The position numbers and the translations under genes were made by a program. Of a stretch of 64,000 nt of DNA, positions 21,301-31,180 are shown piece after piece; the stretch's first letter is position 1, and every line of letters begins with the position of its first letter. The stretch is from Ixodes scapularis. Its lineage: Eukaryota; Arthropoda; Arachnida; Ixodida; Ixodidae. The notes below the pieces were generated by a model. It was not told the DNA's origin. It saw nothing but the letters and a program-made list of their open reading frames with translations, and ran no database searches. The stretch spans positions 170,124,995 through 170,188,994 of the forward strand of contig NW_024609835.1 of the NCBI RefSeq assembly GCF_016920785.2, read 5' to 3'.

Positions 21301-22701
21301 ATGCCCGTGCAGCGCTCCCCTCCGAGTTCTCGGAGTGCAAGTCCGAACACAAGCCCCCAAGAACCCAACGAGGACCAGACCGAGATCCGATTAAGTCGCC
21401 GGAACCTTGGCCTACCCCCGGAGTTAGGACTCTTGCCACCCAGGACCAGGCAAACAAGGAGGACGACGATGGCCAACCAGTCGGAGACCCCGGCCGCTCC
21501 AGCCGTCGTTTACCTGCCTGTCGTACCGCGGACGGCTGCTCCATTCCACGGCGAGCAATACGAAGACGTCGAAGACTGGATTGACCAGTATGAACGCGTT
21601 GCCCGCCACAATTGCTGGACCGACGAGCAGCGCCTGAACAACGTCTATTTTTCGCTTGAGGGTACCGCCAAGCACTGGTACGAGAATCGTGAGTCCTCTT
21701 TGACGTCGTGGGACATGTTCAAGACCGATCTCAAGGCTACGTTCAGCAACCACCACCGCCGAGAGAGAGCCGAGGACCTGCTGCGAACCAGAACCCAGGG
21801 CCCCAACGAGAGCGTCACCGGCTTCGTCGAGGATGTTCTTCGCCTGAGCGCCCGCGCCATTCCTCAGGCTACAGAGGAGAAGAAGCTGCGACACCTGATG
21901 AGGGGTGTGAAAAGCGAGATATTCGGAGGTCTCATTCGCAATCCCCCGACAACTGTGGACGGGTTCGTCACGGAGGCGACGAATATGGAACGTGCCCTGC
22001 TAGCACGCGCCAGGCACTACGAGCGACACCCTGGCGTGACTACTCTGGCGACATCCGGATACAACCTTGGTACCGACCTCCCAGGCATCCGTGACATCAT
22101 CCGTGAAGTCGTCCGGGAAGAAATCCGCAAGATGCTCCCCGCTATGGATCGCCCGTCCTCCCTGTCGCTCGCCGAGGTCGTGCGAGATGAAGTTCATCGG
22201 GCCTTCCAACCTGAGGTTCCGATCAACATGACGACGCCAGAGGAGCCGACTTTGAGCTACGCCGCCATGGCCCGACGACCGCCGCAAGCTAACCGCCAGG
22301 CCACGGCGTCACCCCGACGAGACCCTCCGATGCCACAGAATCCTCGACGCCAGGAAGGGCAAGTCCAGGACGTCCGCCCGGAGCAACCCTCGTCGAGGAA
22401 GACCGACGTGTGGCGAACGGCCGACCGACGCCCGCTCTGCTACCACTGCGGGGAACCCGACCATGTGTACCGCCGATGCCCATACCGACGACTCGGGCTG
22501 CGCGGGTTCCACCCAAACGACCCGCGCCCCCGGTATGGTAAACGCCCTCGGGAGATCGACGAGTACCTGCGACGACCCCAGTCCCCCGAGCCTGCGTCCC
22601 GCCGAGAGTTCCGGTCGCCATCGCCGCGACGTCCAGCTTCGCCGATGCACCGACCCCGACGTGAAAGCCTGTCACCCCTCGCTCCTCGCCGGGGAAACTA
22701 G
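21301..22701 (+). CDS. gag: Gag polyprotein, Ty3-type
   Basis: Encodes the structural protein of the retrotransposon particle, 466 residues if translation starts at the first ATG after the PBS (21301); a later ATG at 21469 is a possible alternative. Residues roughly 60-260 resemble the retrotransposon gag (capsid) domain, with a W-rich segment around the words EDWIDQYE and KHWYEN. A CCHC zinc knuckle, CYHCGEPDHVYRRC, lies at residues 380-393 and is the nucleic-acid-binding part; the tail after it is rich in Arg, Pro and Ser. The frame is open throughout. It ends CGG GGA AAC TAG, where the last codons form the slippery site for entry into pol. Confidence 0.93.
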   Translation: MPVQRSPPSSRSASPNTSPQEPNEDQTEIRLSRRNLGLPPELGLLPPRTRQTRRTTMANQSETPAAPAVVYLPVVPRTAAPFHGEQYEDVEDWIDQYERVARHNCWTDEQRLNNVYFSLEGTAKHWYENRESSLTSWDMFKTDLKATFSNHHRRERAEDLLRTRTQGPNESVTGFVEDVLRLSARAIPQATEEKKLRHLMRGVKSEIFGGLIRNPPTTVDGFVTEATNMERALLARARHYERHPGVTTLATSGYNLGTDLPGIRDIIREVVREEIRKMLPAMDRPSSLSLAEVVRDEVHRAFQPEVPINMTTPEEPTLSYAAMARRPPQANRQATASPRRDPPMPQNPRRQEGQVQDVRPEQPSSRKTDVWRTADRRPLCYHCGEPDHVYRRCPYRRLGLRGFHPNDPRPRYGKRPREIDEYLRRPQSPEPASRREFRSPSPRRPASPMHRPRRESLSPLAPRRGN

Positions 22702-22731
22702 GCGCGGCAACCCCTGGAGGTGGAGTTGCCG
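22692..22731 (+). promoter_or_regulatory. Programmed -1 frameshift signal (gag/pol)
   Basis: GGGAAAC (22692-22698) is a canonical X XXY YYZ heptamer read G GGA AAC in the gag frame, followed at once by the TAG stop. Six bases later a perfect 7-bp stem CGGCAAC (22705-22711) / GTTGCCG (22725-22731) closes a 13-base loop. A -1 slip enters the frame that continues without a stop into the protease. Spacer, heptamer and stem all fit the known mechanism; use in vivo is inferred. Confidence 0.8.
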
Positions 22732-25700
22732 AAGACGACCGACGTAAAGAGCCTCCAATAACGACGGAGCGCTCCCACTCCCCCGACGCCACGCATCGCT
22801 ACGACGCCCCTGCAACGGTGTCCAACAACCTAAACGTCGTCATTGACGGCCACGACGCATCGGCACTCGTGGACACCGGAGCAGACTACTCAGTCTTGAG
22901 TGGGAGGCTCTCCCGCCGCCTTCGAAAAGTCATGACGCCGTGGAAGGACACCAAATACGAACCGCCGGAGGACATCTCATTACACCAGTCGGGAGATGCA
23001 CTGCTCGCGTCGAGATCCACGGTGAAACGTGCCCTGTCAGGTTCGTCATTCTACAAGACTGTTCAAGGGACGTTATCCTCGGAATGGACTTTCTCTGCGA
23101 GTATGGCGCCGTCATCGACCTCGGAACAAACCGGCTGACGCTACGAAAACCTGCTCCACCAGCGGAGGAACCCCAAGCGACGTCACCCACGGTCCGAGTC
23201 CTCGCAAACCACGTAAACCTACCACCGCGGTCGAGTGTTTTCGTACTTGTCGGGATCGATGAAGCTTCCTATGGTGAAGTTCTTCTCGAGGGAAACCTCA
23301 AATTGCTCCTGGGAAGAGGCATAGGCGTCGCAAGGGGAGTAGCTGAACTTCAGGATGGGCGGACTGTGGCCCTCGTGACGAACTTCCGAAACGAAACGCA
23401 ACACCTCACGAAAGGTGCAGCCGTGGGCCACGTCCAGGAACTCCGAAACCCCGCCGAAATCACCGCGATTACTGACGAATTCTCGCCGTCCCAGCAAGAC
23501 AGTACGTCGCCAGCGCAGCTCGACATTGACCCTAAGCTTCCGGACCCTAAACGACGTCAGCTGGTTAACCTCCTCGCCGAATACCGCGACTGCTTTGCGA
23601 CGTCGTCGAAGGTGCGCCAGACCGCGGTTGCCAAGCACCGCATCGTTACCGAGGACGACGCGCGCCCTGTGCATCGATCACCGTACAGAGTCTCCGCGAA
23701 GGAAAGGGAGGTGATCCAGCAGCAAGTTCAAGAGATGCTGAATGACGACATAATCCAACCTTCAAGCAGTCCATGGGCCTCTCCAGTCGTGCTGGTTAAG
23801 AAGAAGGACGGAACTCTTCGGTTCTGCGTGGACTACCGGCAGCTCAACACGGTTACGAAGAAAGACGTCTACCCACTGCCCCGCATCGACGACACTCTAG
23901 ACCGGCTGCGCCACTCTCGATACTTTTCATCGATGGACCTGAAGAGCGGCTACTGGCAAATCGAGGTCGACGAACGGGACCGAGAGAAGACAGCCTTCGT
24001 CACGCCGGATGGACTCTACGAGTTCAAGGTGATGCCCTTCGGACTATGCACGGCGCCAGCAACTTTCCAGCGTGTCATGGACACCGTACTGGCAGGGCTG
24101 AAGTGGCAGAGCTGTCTCGTCTACCTGGACGACGTCGTAGTATTTTCAGCTGACTTCGACGAGCACTTGCGACGACTCCGCACGGTTCTCCATGCCATAC
24201 AGACCGCCGGGCTCACTCTCAAGCCGTCAAAGTGCCGGTTCGCCTATGACGAACTGAAGTTCTTAGGTCACGTGGTTAGTAACGAAGGCATTCATCCAGA
24301 CCCAGAGAAGACTCGCGCGGTCGCAGCATTTCCAGTGCCAAGAGACAAGAAGGCCGTGCGAAGGTTCCTTGGGCTATGTGCCTACTATCGGCGCTTCGTT
24401 CGAGATTTCGCAAGGATTTCCGCACCGCTCACAAACCTCACGAAGGACGCCGAGAAGTTCGAATGGGCCGAGGAGCAGCAGCAGGCATTCGACGAGCTGA
24501 AGCGACGACTGCAGACGCCTCCTGTTCTTGGACATTTCGACCAGGATGCGGAAACCGAGATTCACACGGACGCAAGTAACGCAGGACTTGGCGCGGTACT
24601 GGTTCAAGTTCAAGAAGGCACCGAGCGAGTCATCGCCTACGCAAGTCGGACATTGTCCAAGGCGGAGCGAAATTACTCCACGACTGAAAAAGAATGCCTT
24701 GCGGTCGTCTGGGCAATCACGAAGTTCCGCCCGTACTTGTACGGGAGCCCGTTCCGTGTAGTCACGGACCACCATTCGCTCTGCTGGCTTGCTAACCTGA
24801 AGGACCCGTCAGGACGTCTTGCTCGATAGAGCCTCCGACTACAAGAGTTTAACATGACAGTGGTCTACAAGTCCGGCCGGAAGCACAGCGACGCCGCCTG
24901 CTTGTCCAGAGCCCCCGTCGAAACCCCTTCCGGCTGCAGCGACGACAATGACGACGAGAGCTTCCTAGGAGCTGTAAACGCCGACGACATGGCACGACGT
25001 CAACGGGACGATCCTGAGCTGCGCGCATTAATCGAGCACCTGGAAGGGGGTGGGGGTACCGTGCCACGTGTCTTCTCACGAGTATTGCCGACCTTCGCCA
25101 TTCGACAAGGTGTACTCTACAAAGAGAACTTCGGCGACAACAGCACACCGTGGTTGCTGGTAATCCCGACCGACCTTCGGGAGGAGATCTTTCAAGCATG
25201 TCACGACGACCCGACGTCGGGACACCTCGGTTACAGCCGAACACTGGCCCGTATTCGTGAAAAGTATTACTGGCCAAAGCTCCCCAAAGCCGTCCACCTC
25301 TACACCCGATCGTGCCACGAGTGCCAGCGACGTAAGAAACCGCCAACGAAACCGGCCGGTCTCCTGCAGCCGATTGCTCCCCCGACCGCACCGTTCCAGC
25401 AGATCGGAATGGACCTACTTGGCCCCTTTCCGCCGTCAACGTCGGGAAACCGCTGGATAATCGTCGCCACAGATTATCTCACGCGGTACGCCGAAACGAA
25501 AGCCCTCCCTTCAGGGACTGCTGTGGAAGTCGCCAAGTTTTTCATCGAGTCCATCGTCCTCCGGCATGGCGCCCCCGAAGTCCTGATCACAGACCGAGGG
25601 TCATCGTTCATGGCACAGCTGACCCAAGAAATCCTGCGTCTCAGCCACACCAGCCATCGTCGCACCACGGCGTACCACCCGCGGACCAACGGGCTCACGG

Positions 25701-26251
25701 AAAGACTCAACAAGACCATCGCCGACATGATTTCCATGTACGTAGACGTGGAGCACAAGACATGGGACGAGGTGCTGCCGTACGTCACCTTTGCCTACAA
25801 CACGGCCGTACAAGAGACCACCGGAGTGACACCCTTTCAACTGCTGCATGGGCGCAGGGTAACGACAATGCTGGACGCGATGTTACCCCACGAACCGGCT
25901 CTCGACGGAAGCGAAGACGCCCAGGTGGTTGCCCAACGGGCAGAAGAAGTCCGCCAGCTCGCCAGACATCGTATTCAAGCCCAACAACGTGTCGACGCTG
26001 GCCGCTACAACCTTCGTCGTCGGGACGTCCACTTCCAGCCCGGAGACAGGGTGTGGGTGTGGACACCGATCCGCCGCCGTGGTCTCAGTGAGAAACTCCT
26101 AAAGCGCTACTTCGGACCCTACAAAGTACTTCGTCGACTCGGTGATCTGAACTACGAGGTGATGCCCGATGGAACACGGACTTCATCACGCCGCCCTCCA
26201 CGACCAGAAGTCGTCCACGTCGTGCGCATGAAGCCGTACTACGCTCGATAG
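22698..26251 (+). pseudogene. pol: Pol polyprotein PR-RT-RNase H-IN, broken twice
   Basis: Protease comes first, with the active-site word LVDTGADYS (about 22866-22892) and ILGMDFL. Reverse transcriptase follows with LVKKKDGTLRFCVDYRQLN and the catalytic YLDD at 24122-24133. RNase H has HTDASNAGLG (about 24556) and TTEKECLAVVW. Integrase has an H2C2 zinc finger (GHLGYSRT to CHECQRRK), the DD35E residues in GMDLLGP, ITDRGSSF and HPRTNGLTERLN, and a GPY/F tail. Break one: a single missing base near 22943 inside the protease region shifts the frame. Break two: a TAG at 24827-24829, where relatives have Trp after GRLAR, separates RNase H from integrase, which then reads on in the same frame from 24854. 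Ends TAG at 26249-26251. Confidence 0.95.
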
Positions 26252-26345
26252 GACAGTGGACCTTACGTATTCCAAATGACTCTTTAGTTTACCGTTCTTT
26301 TTGTTTGCTTTTTGTTTTGTGCTGCATCGGGGCGATGCGCTTTTT

Positions 26346-26356
26346 AAAGGGGGGAG
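26346..26356 (+). promoter_or_regulatory. Polypurine tract
   Basis: AAAGGGGGGAG directly precedes the 3' LTR and would prime plus-strand DNA synthesis. The truncated relative at 12.8 kb has AAAGTGGGGA in the same place. Confidence 0.85.
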
Positions 26357-26774
26357 TAATGCCGCGCGCGCTCGCCAAGTAGGCAGCGCGCGCGTGGCCT
26401 AATGGTTATCGCGCCTGCCTCCCACGCGAAAAGCTAGGGTTCGAATCCTGGAGCGACATGTCTTTTGTTTATTCCTCTAATTTAGTGTTCTGGAGAATTC
26501 GAGAATCATGTTGCTTGTTCCAGGCCCGAATGTTCCACGCGTCGAAGTTTCTTCGCCGATTATTCCAGAAGACCACGCATGTACATAAGGGGCTCCGCGT
26601 GGCGAGCCGCAGTCAGTTTCGCCCCAGCGTTCGACTGTGCTGCTACGCCGACTTCGACGCCCGCGACGCTCTGTTATTATCTTTGTACCCGTTTAGTTTT
26701 TGGCACAAGTTCGCCACATTAAACGTTTCTTTCTTTCTGTTTATTTAGTGTTCCTTTGGTCACCACCCGTGACA
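26357..26774 (+). repeat. 3' LTR
   Basis: Offset from the 5' LTR by exactly 5,500 bp and apparently identical to it. The tRNA-like block is repeated at 26388-26466 with the same boxes (26395-26405 and 26438-26448) and T-run. Confidence 0.95.
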
Positions 26775-28063
26775 ATATATAGGGGAGAGTTTGGCCAGCT
26801 CGTGTGGCCCCGTTAACAGGTCGTCAAATACGCCACTGACACGCCACGCGAACGCCATGGCCACGCCCGTTTCGCCATCTTTGAGACCAGCCGAAGCCGG
26901 GGACCTATGCCCGTATGATTGGATCTCGGTTTCCTCCAACGTATGAATGTTTTATTGTGTTTCAGTCATCCGCTAGCGGTATTTGGGGTTTGTCGTGTTT
27001 ATTCAGGAACCATGTTAAGTTAGTTCCCGGTTACCTTATCTATTCTCCCTTCGTACGCGCCGCGTCATCAGCCTGTTCATACGCATCGTGGACGTTCCGC
27101 GCGTCGCGCGAATTACGCTCGCGTAAATTTTTCAATTTTCAGTTCAATTTAACGCCTCTTGTTATTCTATCAGTGCGCAACGATAACAACCTTTTTTTTT
27201 AATTTGCAGCTGAGGGGCTTTCGGTGGAGTGTTCTGATAAGCCAGCATATTTGAGAATTCCACTGTCGCGCGTGATTTCGACGAAAATTATATGTTAGCT
27301 TGTAGAGCGAGCTAAAGCCCTCCATCTGAGCGTTTCTTAGAGTTTTGTTTCTTCCTCATTGCATTTCCTCTTGACTATGCGTCAGCGCATCAAACGACAT
27401 TGCTTGATCGAAGCGATCGCTACTCCTGATATCGTAGGGCCACGCCGTGAATGCTTATAGCGTGCCTCCACCTAACTCTTTCGGCAATGAAACAGGGATC
27501 TTGTTCTCCGAACATCTGGGAAACCGGAAGCTTACAAAGAAACAGATAACGTAATTGAAGGTTGTGCGAGTTGCCTGGCATTAAAACGGCACCGGCACTA
27601 ACGTTTGCCGTAACATTAGAGCCGTCTATTTCATAACGCAAGGTTACGAAATGAACATCGAACGACTCGGCGCCAGGCGGCTTTCTGCAAATGGTAAGCT
27701 TGATCGTATTAATACAATTAACTCAATTGGTTGGCCGTTCCTAACGGCGCTGAGATTCCAGCATACATTTTCTTGTCGTTACACGAAAATTAATGGAAGG
27801 TAGAAAGACAACAAAATTAGCTTCTTGTTACAACAAGTTCCATTTTATTAGAAGGCATCAAATAATAAATGCATTTCATTCGCGGTTTATAAAAGAAGGC
27901 GGAGAAAAACTCTTCGCAGATGGGACATCACTGTCTCGCGCAGATATTATTTACATTACACATTACATGCCAATTTTGTGTAGCACCTAATTCGCCAGTT
28001 TTTGCCGCTACTGCGACGAAAACTCCATTTCATAAAAGAAAAAGAAAAGTCTCAAGATAAATA
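26775..28063. other. Unassigned intergenic stretch
   Basis: Begins with ATATATAGGGGAGAGTTTGG, which resembles a MITE end also seen (inverted) near 30150 and 48585. Otherwise no gene or repeat recognised. Confidence 0.4.
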
Positions 28064-28131
28064 AAGCATTCTTACCTCGCAATTGTGGACGCCCTTCCGT
28101 GGGCGTCCACAATTGCGAGGTAAGAATGCTT
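28064..28131. repeat. Perfect 31-bp inverted repeat
   Basis: Arms 28064-28094 and 28101-28131 are exact reverse complements around the 6-base loop TTCCGT. The outer word AAGCATTCTTACC resembles the AAGCATTCCTAC terminus of the repeat family that follows. Confidence 0.95.
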
Positions 28132-28264
28132 GTGTCGCGACTGAATTTATTAAACCATATTTTGCGACTTTTAATGCGAAAACACTAACTGCCCCATCGA
28201 GCGAACCGGCGTTATCCCTTCTTTGTAACAGCGAAAAACGGCACCTAAATTCCCATTGGCTGAG

Positions 28265-28880
28265 TCTAACGATACCTTAATTCCCATTGGGTGCGACGGG
28301 CAATGTGGCACGTCATCGAGCACGCGCCTCAGAATTAAAAGACAAACACAGGAACGCAGATGCTTCGTCACGCAAATTGGCGAGTGCACTCAAGCTCAAA
28401 ACGGACGCGCCTCAGAAATAAAAAAACAAAGAGAAACACAGGAACGCAGATGCCTCGTCACGGAAGTCGGCAAGTGCGCTCAAGCTCAAAGCGGATGCGC
28501 CTCAGAATTAAAACACAAAGAGAAACACAGGAACGCAGATGCCTCGTCACGGAAGTCGGCAAGTGCGCTCAAACTCAAAGCGGACGCGCCTCAGAATTAA
28601 AACACAAAGAGAAACACAGGAACGCAGATGCCTCGTCACGGAAGTCGGCAAGTGCGCTCAAACTCAAAGCGGACGCGCCTCAGAATTAAAACAGAAAGAA
28701 AAGCACAGCAACACAATGCTTCGCCACGGAAGCCGTCGTGAAGCCGGCGGGGTTCGCCGCGCCTGCACAGTGGGGGAGCCTGATGTCACCGCCGGAGCGA
28801 CGTGTGCGAAAGGAAGACGTGGCGCTCTGCTTATAGGAATGCGCTGCGTGTAAGAACGCGAAAGCATTCCTACAGGTAAG
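28265..28880 (+). repeat. Dispersed repeat family, copy A (with internal tandem expansion)
   Basis: Shares ordered blocks with 33412-33690 and 34425-34695 on the minus strand: a GACG/GCACG start, CACGCGCCTCAG, GCTTCG(C/T)CACGGAA, GCCGGCGGGG, GTGGGGGA and an end with GCATTCCTAC. Copies B and C have one core unit, while copy A has a tandem array in the middle. Confidence 0.75.
28325..28735 (+). repeat. 89-bp tandem array
   Basis: The word GGAACGCAGA starts at 28351, 28441, 28530 and 28619 (steps 90, 89, 89) and a decayed fifth unit follows near 28708. Open frames of about 104-114 residues across it are repeat artefacts, since the 89-bp period rotates the frame. Confidence 0.95.
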
Positions 28881-28896
28881 CAGTCTTAAGTGTCGC

Positions 28897-29890
28897 TTGC
28901 GAATTTTTTTTCTCTCATTTAGACACACCATGTACAACAAGGCACTCCGAGAAGCCGGGATACGAGCCCTCAAAATCCAATACGAACACTCCCCGGACTC
29001 CTCTTTTACTCGTTACACGGATGCATCCCCTTACCCCCAACAACCAGCCCATGCCGTGAGCGTCACCGACGCCCATTGCAGAAAAGTGACGGCAGCTACA
29101 ATCCCCACTACGACTATCGAGACAGCAGAAGAGCTTGCCATCGCTCTGGCGGCCACCGCTGGCAACGAGTACATCACTGTACTAACCGACTCTCAAGCCG
29201 CCTGCCGCAACTTCCTATCAGGCCGCATATTCCCAGCGGCCCTCAAAGCTCTACAGAACGTGCGCCAGCTCCCGGAACTCCATATCGTCTGGACCCCCGG
29301 ACACGAGTCCTTCGAAGGAAACGAAGCGGCACACGCCGCTGCCCGTGCTCATACACACCGGGCTGTTTCTGAAGAGGGCGACGACACGCAAACCCCATGC
29401 ATCCTCAAACCCACTCCTTTTCAAAAATACACGGACATCCTCGCCCATTACCGCCACGAACGACGATAATTCCCGCCACCGCACCCCCACCTATCCAGAG
29501 CCGAAGCAACCGCTTTCCTCCGGCTACAAACCAACCCGTATTCCCACGGCACTCTACAGCACGCCATGTTCCACACCCTATATCCAGCTACCTGCAACTT
29601 CTGCTCCCAACCTTGCACCCTGTACCACATGGTCTGGGAGTGTCAGCAAACCCTATCCCTTGCCCCCAACCCTCACGCAGCCTACGAGCAGTGGGTGGGC
29701 CAGCCGACCAGCTCCGACCTTTCAGCCCAGCGTAGCCTGGTGGAGAGGGCCCGGGCAGCCAGCGGGGACCAGGACTTCCCGGACTAGAGGAGGCCCCCCA
29801 CCGGGTCGGCGCCCAATCATCAGCGCCTGAAGCTCCATTTATTAAAAGTATATTCATCATCTCATTAAGAATTATATAAAAAAAAAAAAC
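28897..29890 (+). mobile_element. 5'-truncated LINE, 3' end
   Basis: Holds the C-terminal part of a LINE ORF2, a short 3' UTR and an A-run at 29878-29889. The presence of RNase H points to the I-group (I, R1, LOA or Tad type). Everything 5' of RNase H is missing, the usual outcome of incomplete target-primed reverse transcription. Confidence 0.85.
28930..29787 (+). pseudogene. LINE ORF2 C-terminus: RNase H and zinc-knuckle tail
   Basis: RNase H motifs appear in order: YTDASPY, then ETAEELAIALAAT, LTDSQAACRNF and WTPGHESFEGNEAAHAAAR, covering the D-E-D-H catalytic set. A single in-frame TAA at 29467-29469 cuts the frame after HERR; the same frame then continues with LSRAEATAFLRLQTN and a C-x2-C-x4-H-x4-C tail (CNFCSQPCTLYHMVWEC region) to a stop at 29785-29787. 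The tail is typical of RNase H-bearing LINEs. The piece is a relic, separate from the two minus-strand LINEs further on. Confidence 0.88.
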
Positions 29891-31180
29891 GCAAACCGTT
29901 TTTCCAACTGACCATTTTCTCACCAGAAAACCTAAAAATAAGGCTCTCTACGCACGATACCATGCAGCCCTTCATACGCATGCTTTGAACTCGGATCGGT
30001 AATGGTGGACAGGCCCGCGCCGTTCCCCTGTGTTTTCAGTTGCTAGGCGGTTGCTACGCCTGACGTCAGTTCTATGGGAGGAGTCTGGGAGGTGCTGAGG
30101 TACAGGGAGAGGTCACCTAGGACAATAGATAGATGTCCATACTCTTCCCCTATACATGGCTTTGCTAGTGATATAGCCGCAACGCCCACCACCGGCCGGC
30201 GTAGCAACCGCGCCTTGCTATGCATGACGACGTAGCGTCCTCTTCGAGGAGCTGCCAATCTGGCGCGAGCGATGTTGTTATGACGCATGTCGCCCACCGT
30301 TTACAGAATCCCGGCCCGTTTTACACGCTTAGTCTCAATCGGAGCGTGCCTTTAACAAACTGTGTAACATGTGTAACCTGTGTAACATGCTGGAACCTCA
30401 GAGTCGCAGGGGTGTAGTGTGTTACTTTGGTTCGAGACAGACGCCTGGCTTTCGTTGGGAGTCCCGTTTGTGGTGGCCGCCCCGCGGAGCTGCTCGGCCG
30501 TCAGCAAGTAAGGAACAGGGGACCGGAGCACCGGCCAGTCCCCAATGCCACGGTCGGCTTGTGTAAGCGCATCATTCTGTTGATGACGCGTCCTATCCCG
30601 TGTCGTCGACCTGTCTGGGTTGTACCGAGAAACGTCTTTTGCGGACACGAGAGGTATCTTCACGATTTTCACGTGCGTTTGTGGGGGCCGTTTAATTTGG
30701 CGTGCCAACTTGAATTCTCATTTGACTTTCCTTGTCCGCATATGTGTATGTGTCCTTCGGAGATTACAATGCGTGTTAGAGGGAGAGACTGAAAGAAAAG
30801 AGGAAATGAGAGTAGCTATGCTGACAGCGGGAGAGTTGAGGAGGAGTATTCAACTAAGAGTTTTGAGAGGAGACGCATCGAGAGCGATGCAGGAGGATGG
30901 GAATGGTGTGGAGTTTAGAGAGAGATGCGCACAAGTATTCGCGACTCCAGCGAACTATATGGGGCGCGATGGTCAGAAAAAAATATCGGACGAAAGGAGG
31001 TCGTTTTCGTCGTTCATAACGCGGACCATCATAAATTTATTGCACTGCAGCTTAAAATTGGTGCTACATAAAGGGATTTTTTCACGTTAGAAATCTTCTA
31101 GTCAGTGCGTAGACGCATAAGGTGACTCGATTATCCGCATAAAAGTGCGCAATCAATAAAGTCATAATTAAAACTTACAT
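29891..31180. other. Unassigned stretch with a short inverted repeat
   Basis: GCGGTTGCTACGCC (about 30048) and GGCGTAGCAACCGC (about 30198) are perfect inverted words 150 bp apart and may be MITE ends. Short GTGTAACATG/GTGTAACCTG direct repeats sit at 30363-30390. No gene recognised. Confidence 0.45.

Larger units (their letters stand above)
20857..26774 (+). mobile_element. Complete Ty3-type LTR retrotransposon (5.9 kb)
   Basis: Two direct 418-bp LTRs (20857-21274, 26357-26774) bound gag and pol with PBS and polypurine tract in the expected places. Domain order PR-RT-RNase H-IN and the integrase GPY/F module place it in the Ty3 (Metaviridae) group; there is no env-like frame between pol and the 3' LTR. 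The LTRs look identical along their length, which argues for recent insertion. The flanks (AGCCA left, ATATA right) do not form a target duplication. Gag is open; pol has one frameshift and one nonsense codon, so this copy is not autonomous. Confidence 0.95.

Noticed and set aside
20852..26779. Target-site duplication of the Ty3 element
   Set aside because: AGCCA on the left and ATATA on the right do not match under any reasonable LTR boundary.
28325..28735. CRISPR-like array
   Set aside because: The 89-bp units are contiguous tandem repeats without unique spacers, and the DNA is eukaryotic.
28256..28853. Overlapping 104-114-residue frames with repeated RETQERRCLVTE words
   Set aside because: They are produced by the 89-bp tandem array, whose period rotates the reading frame.
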